A program made the position numbers and the translations under genes. Shown one piece after another: positions 28,335 through 29,127 of a DNA stretch of 29,127 nucleotides (positions are counted from its first letter, which is position 1; the number at the start of each line of letters is the position of its first letter). This DNA comes from a virus: positions 1-29,127 of IMG/VR virus record IMGVR_UViG_3300046411_000544; one strand, given 5' to 3'. The notes under the pieces were generated by a model, which saw nothing but the letters and a program-made list of their open reading frames with translations, searched no databases and had not been told where the DNA came from.

Positions 28335-28534
28335 TTGAGGGAGTTGCAAGCTTTTTGGACACCGGCAGCGCAATCGCGTTCGGTCATTTGATGTAAGGTG
28401 CTGTTAAGAGACAGCCAGAAGGCACCGCCCATAAGCAGCGCAAAAACAGTGCTGACGACAAAATTAGTCATCGGCTTGCTGCGTTTAGGGTCGTAAAACC
28501 TAGAACGCAGCTTGTGAGATTCGTAGGCAATCAT
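28331..28534 (-). CDS. Small single-pass membrane protein
   Basis: A 67-residue protein if started at 28534; an internal ATG at 28471 would give 46 residues. A basic N-terminal segment (YESHKLRSRFYDPKRSKP) is followed by one transmembrane helix (FVVSTVFALLMGGAFWLSLN) and a polar tail with two Cys (TERDCAAGVQKACNSLK) that may lie outside the cytoplasm. The ATGA overlap with the next gene supports its being real. The function is unknown; a membrane protein inside an early operon could affect superinfection or host takeover, but this is speculation. Confidence 0.6.
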   Translation of the reverse strand: MIAYESHKLRSRFYDPKRSKPMTNFVVSTVFALLMGGAFWLSLNSTLHQMTERDCAAGVQKACNSLK

Positions 28535-28588
28535 GAGCGAAGAAGAAAGGGCTCATGTGCGTAAGCATGGCACGAGTGGTATGCCATG

Positions 28589-28738
28589 TCAAGTCAAGCC
28601 AGCAAGCTTTTCTAGAATTGCCCTGCGAGCCCATGCTGTCGCTGGGATGTCTTCTTTTAATGCTTGCGCTTTGACTCGATCAAACAGTTCTTTTTTAAGG
28701 GTGACTGACAGCAGGTGCCGACGTTTCGATTCACTCAT
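28589..28738 (-). CDS. Short ribbon-helix-helix protein (49 residues)
   Basis: A 49-residue protein starting at 28738: MSESKRRHLLSVTLKKELFD, then RVKAQALKEDIPATAWARRA and ILEKLAGLT. It has the clean Arc-type layout: strand RHLLSVTL, first helix KKELFDRVKAQALKED, turn IPATA, second helix WARRAILEKLAG. Its start overlaps the end of the P63C gene by 8 bases (ATGAGTGA). Ribbon-helix-helix dimers usually repress promoters. About 54 bases without a gene separate it from the next membrane-protein start. The strand-helix-turn-helix pattern is among the clearest of the three RHH proteins in this operon. Confidence 0.75.
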   Translation of the reverse strand: MSESKRRHLLSVTLKKELFDRVKAQALKEDIPATAWARRAILEKLAGLT

Positions 28739-29127
28739 TTGGTTCAACGCTCTCTTGAGTTTCTTTTACATCATCGCATTGTTTTTTACGAGATTCATTA
28801 TATTCGCGCAATGCAGGAGGGTAAATTCCCCGGCGCTCCTGATTGCCTGATCTTGTTTTATACCTTGGCAACGTCTTGTCTAAACGCCGCAGTAGTCTGC
28901 GGTAGTCTTTTGGATCATCTGCCTTTGAACATGTGTTTGCAAGCTGATTAGTCACTACCGAAACCACCTCTCTCATCTGCGAAAGCATTTCTTCTGTCAT
29001 CAACTGTGCATACGAATGCTCTCTCCGACCTGTTTGTGGGTTAACTGGATTTATGTCTTTCAGCTTTTCGTACACAGGCTCAGGCAACCGGTGATATACA
29101 AGGTCAGCCAAGCAGACGGCGGCATAC
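28731..29127 (-). CDS. P63C-domain phage protein, 5'-truncated
   Basis: The frame stays open to the right edge, so the true start lies outside the window; a TTG at 29111 is an internal Leu codon. The visible 131 residues begin YAAVCLADLVYHRLPEPVYE and continue KLKDINPVNPQTGRREHSYA, QLMTEEMLSQMREVVSVVTN, with DYRRLLRRLDKTLPRY: the pattern of the P63C domain (LPEPV...L...NP...GRR..KhhQ.LT......l...l..v). P63C domains were described in large DNA virus and phage proteins together with KilA-N/Bro-type domains and are thought to act in regulation. The C-terminal 40 residues are charged. It heads the visible part of the minus-strand operon. Confidence 0.68.
   Translation of the reverse strand, partial: YAAVCLADLVYHRLPEPVYEKLKDINPVNPQTGRREHSYAQLMTEEMLSQMREVVSVVTNQLANTCSKADDPKDYRRLLRRLDKTLPRYKTRSGNQERRGIYPPALREYNESRKKQCDDVKETQESVEPNE

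Noticed and set aside
28533-28850. Plus-strand open frame of 105 codons at the right end
   Set aside because: It runs opposite the clear 49-residue RHH gene and the P63C gene end, and has no neighbours on its strand.
1-29127. tRNA genes, CRISPR arrays, insertion sequences, integrase or attachment site
   Set aside because: I found no cloverleaf-like segment, no regularly spaced direct repeats, no transposase or recombinase motifs and no flanking duplications while reading. A dedicated tRNA search was not possible here.

Overview
The window looks like part of the genome of a tailed phage with a lambda-like, long non-contractile (siphovirus) tail. It probably infects a marine unicellular cyanobacterium of the Synechococcus/Prochlorococcus group. 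The lambda-type tail gene order is read directly from the sequence. The host guess is an inference, resting on several small proteins and fibre modules that I recall from marine cyanophages and could not search for here. No integrase, tRNA, CRISPR array, insertion sequence or head/terminase gene is visible. The window is cut from a larger genome: the first gene is 5'-truncated at the left edge and the last (minus-strand) gene is 5'-truncated at the right edge. No stretch longer than about 60 bases lacks a gene.

Left two thirds (1-22025, all plus strand): a late structural operon with touching or overlapping genes. The order is head-tail joining protein, tail-completion protein, tail terminator, tail tube, tail-assembly chaperone with a -1 frameshift extension (G/GT type), a short tape measure, then the distal tail genes in lambda order: M, L with an Fe-S type cysteine set, K split into JAMM and NlpC/P60 genes, I, and J. 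After J come nine fibre-like or accessory structural genes (10776-21615) that share N- or C-terminal modules. One is a 1178-residue fibre carrying LamG-like, SPRY-like and cupredoxin-like modules. The block ends with a small signal-peptide-bearing outer-membrane beta-barrel-like protein and an intrinsic terminator at about 22052-22079.

Middle (22083-26542): an accessory region with frequent strand switches. From 22083 to 24032, four genes alternate strands and overlap at each junction. A minus-strand operon (25212 to 23301) encodes a two-helix membrane protein and three signal-peptide proteins, joined by ATGA overlaps or abutting ends. Across a 44-bp spacer with a perfect inverted repeat, a plus-strand operon (25257-26542) encodes a 57-residue protein, a 50-residue membrane protein, a membrane-anchored C39-like cysteine peptidase and a His/Cys/Met-rich small protein. 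It is a reasonable candidate for a lysis or envelope cassette.

Right (26596-29127, minus strand): an early/recombination-type operon that converges on the accessory region and ends in a hairpin terminator at 26553-26575. In transcription order it encodes a P63C-domain protein, a 49-residue ribbon-helix-helix (RHH) protein, a membrane protein, a second RHH protein, a RusA-like resolvase, a putative single-strand annealing protein, a third RHH protein and a small protein ending in an SSB-like DVPF tail. Nearly every junction overlaps, which suggests translational coupling.
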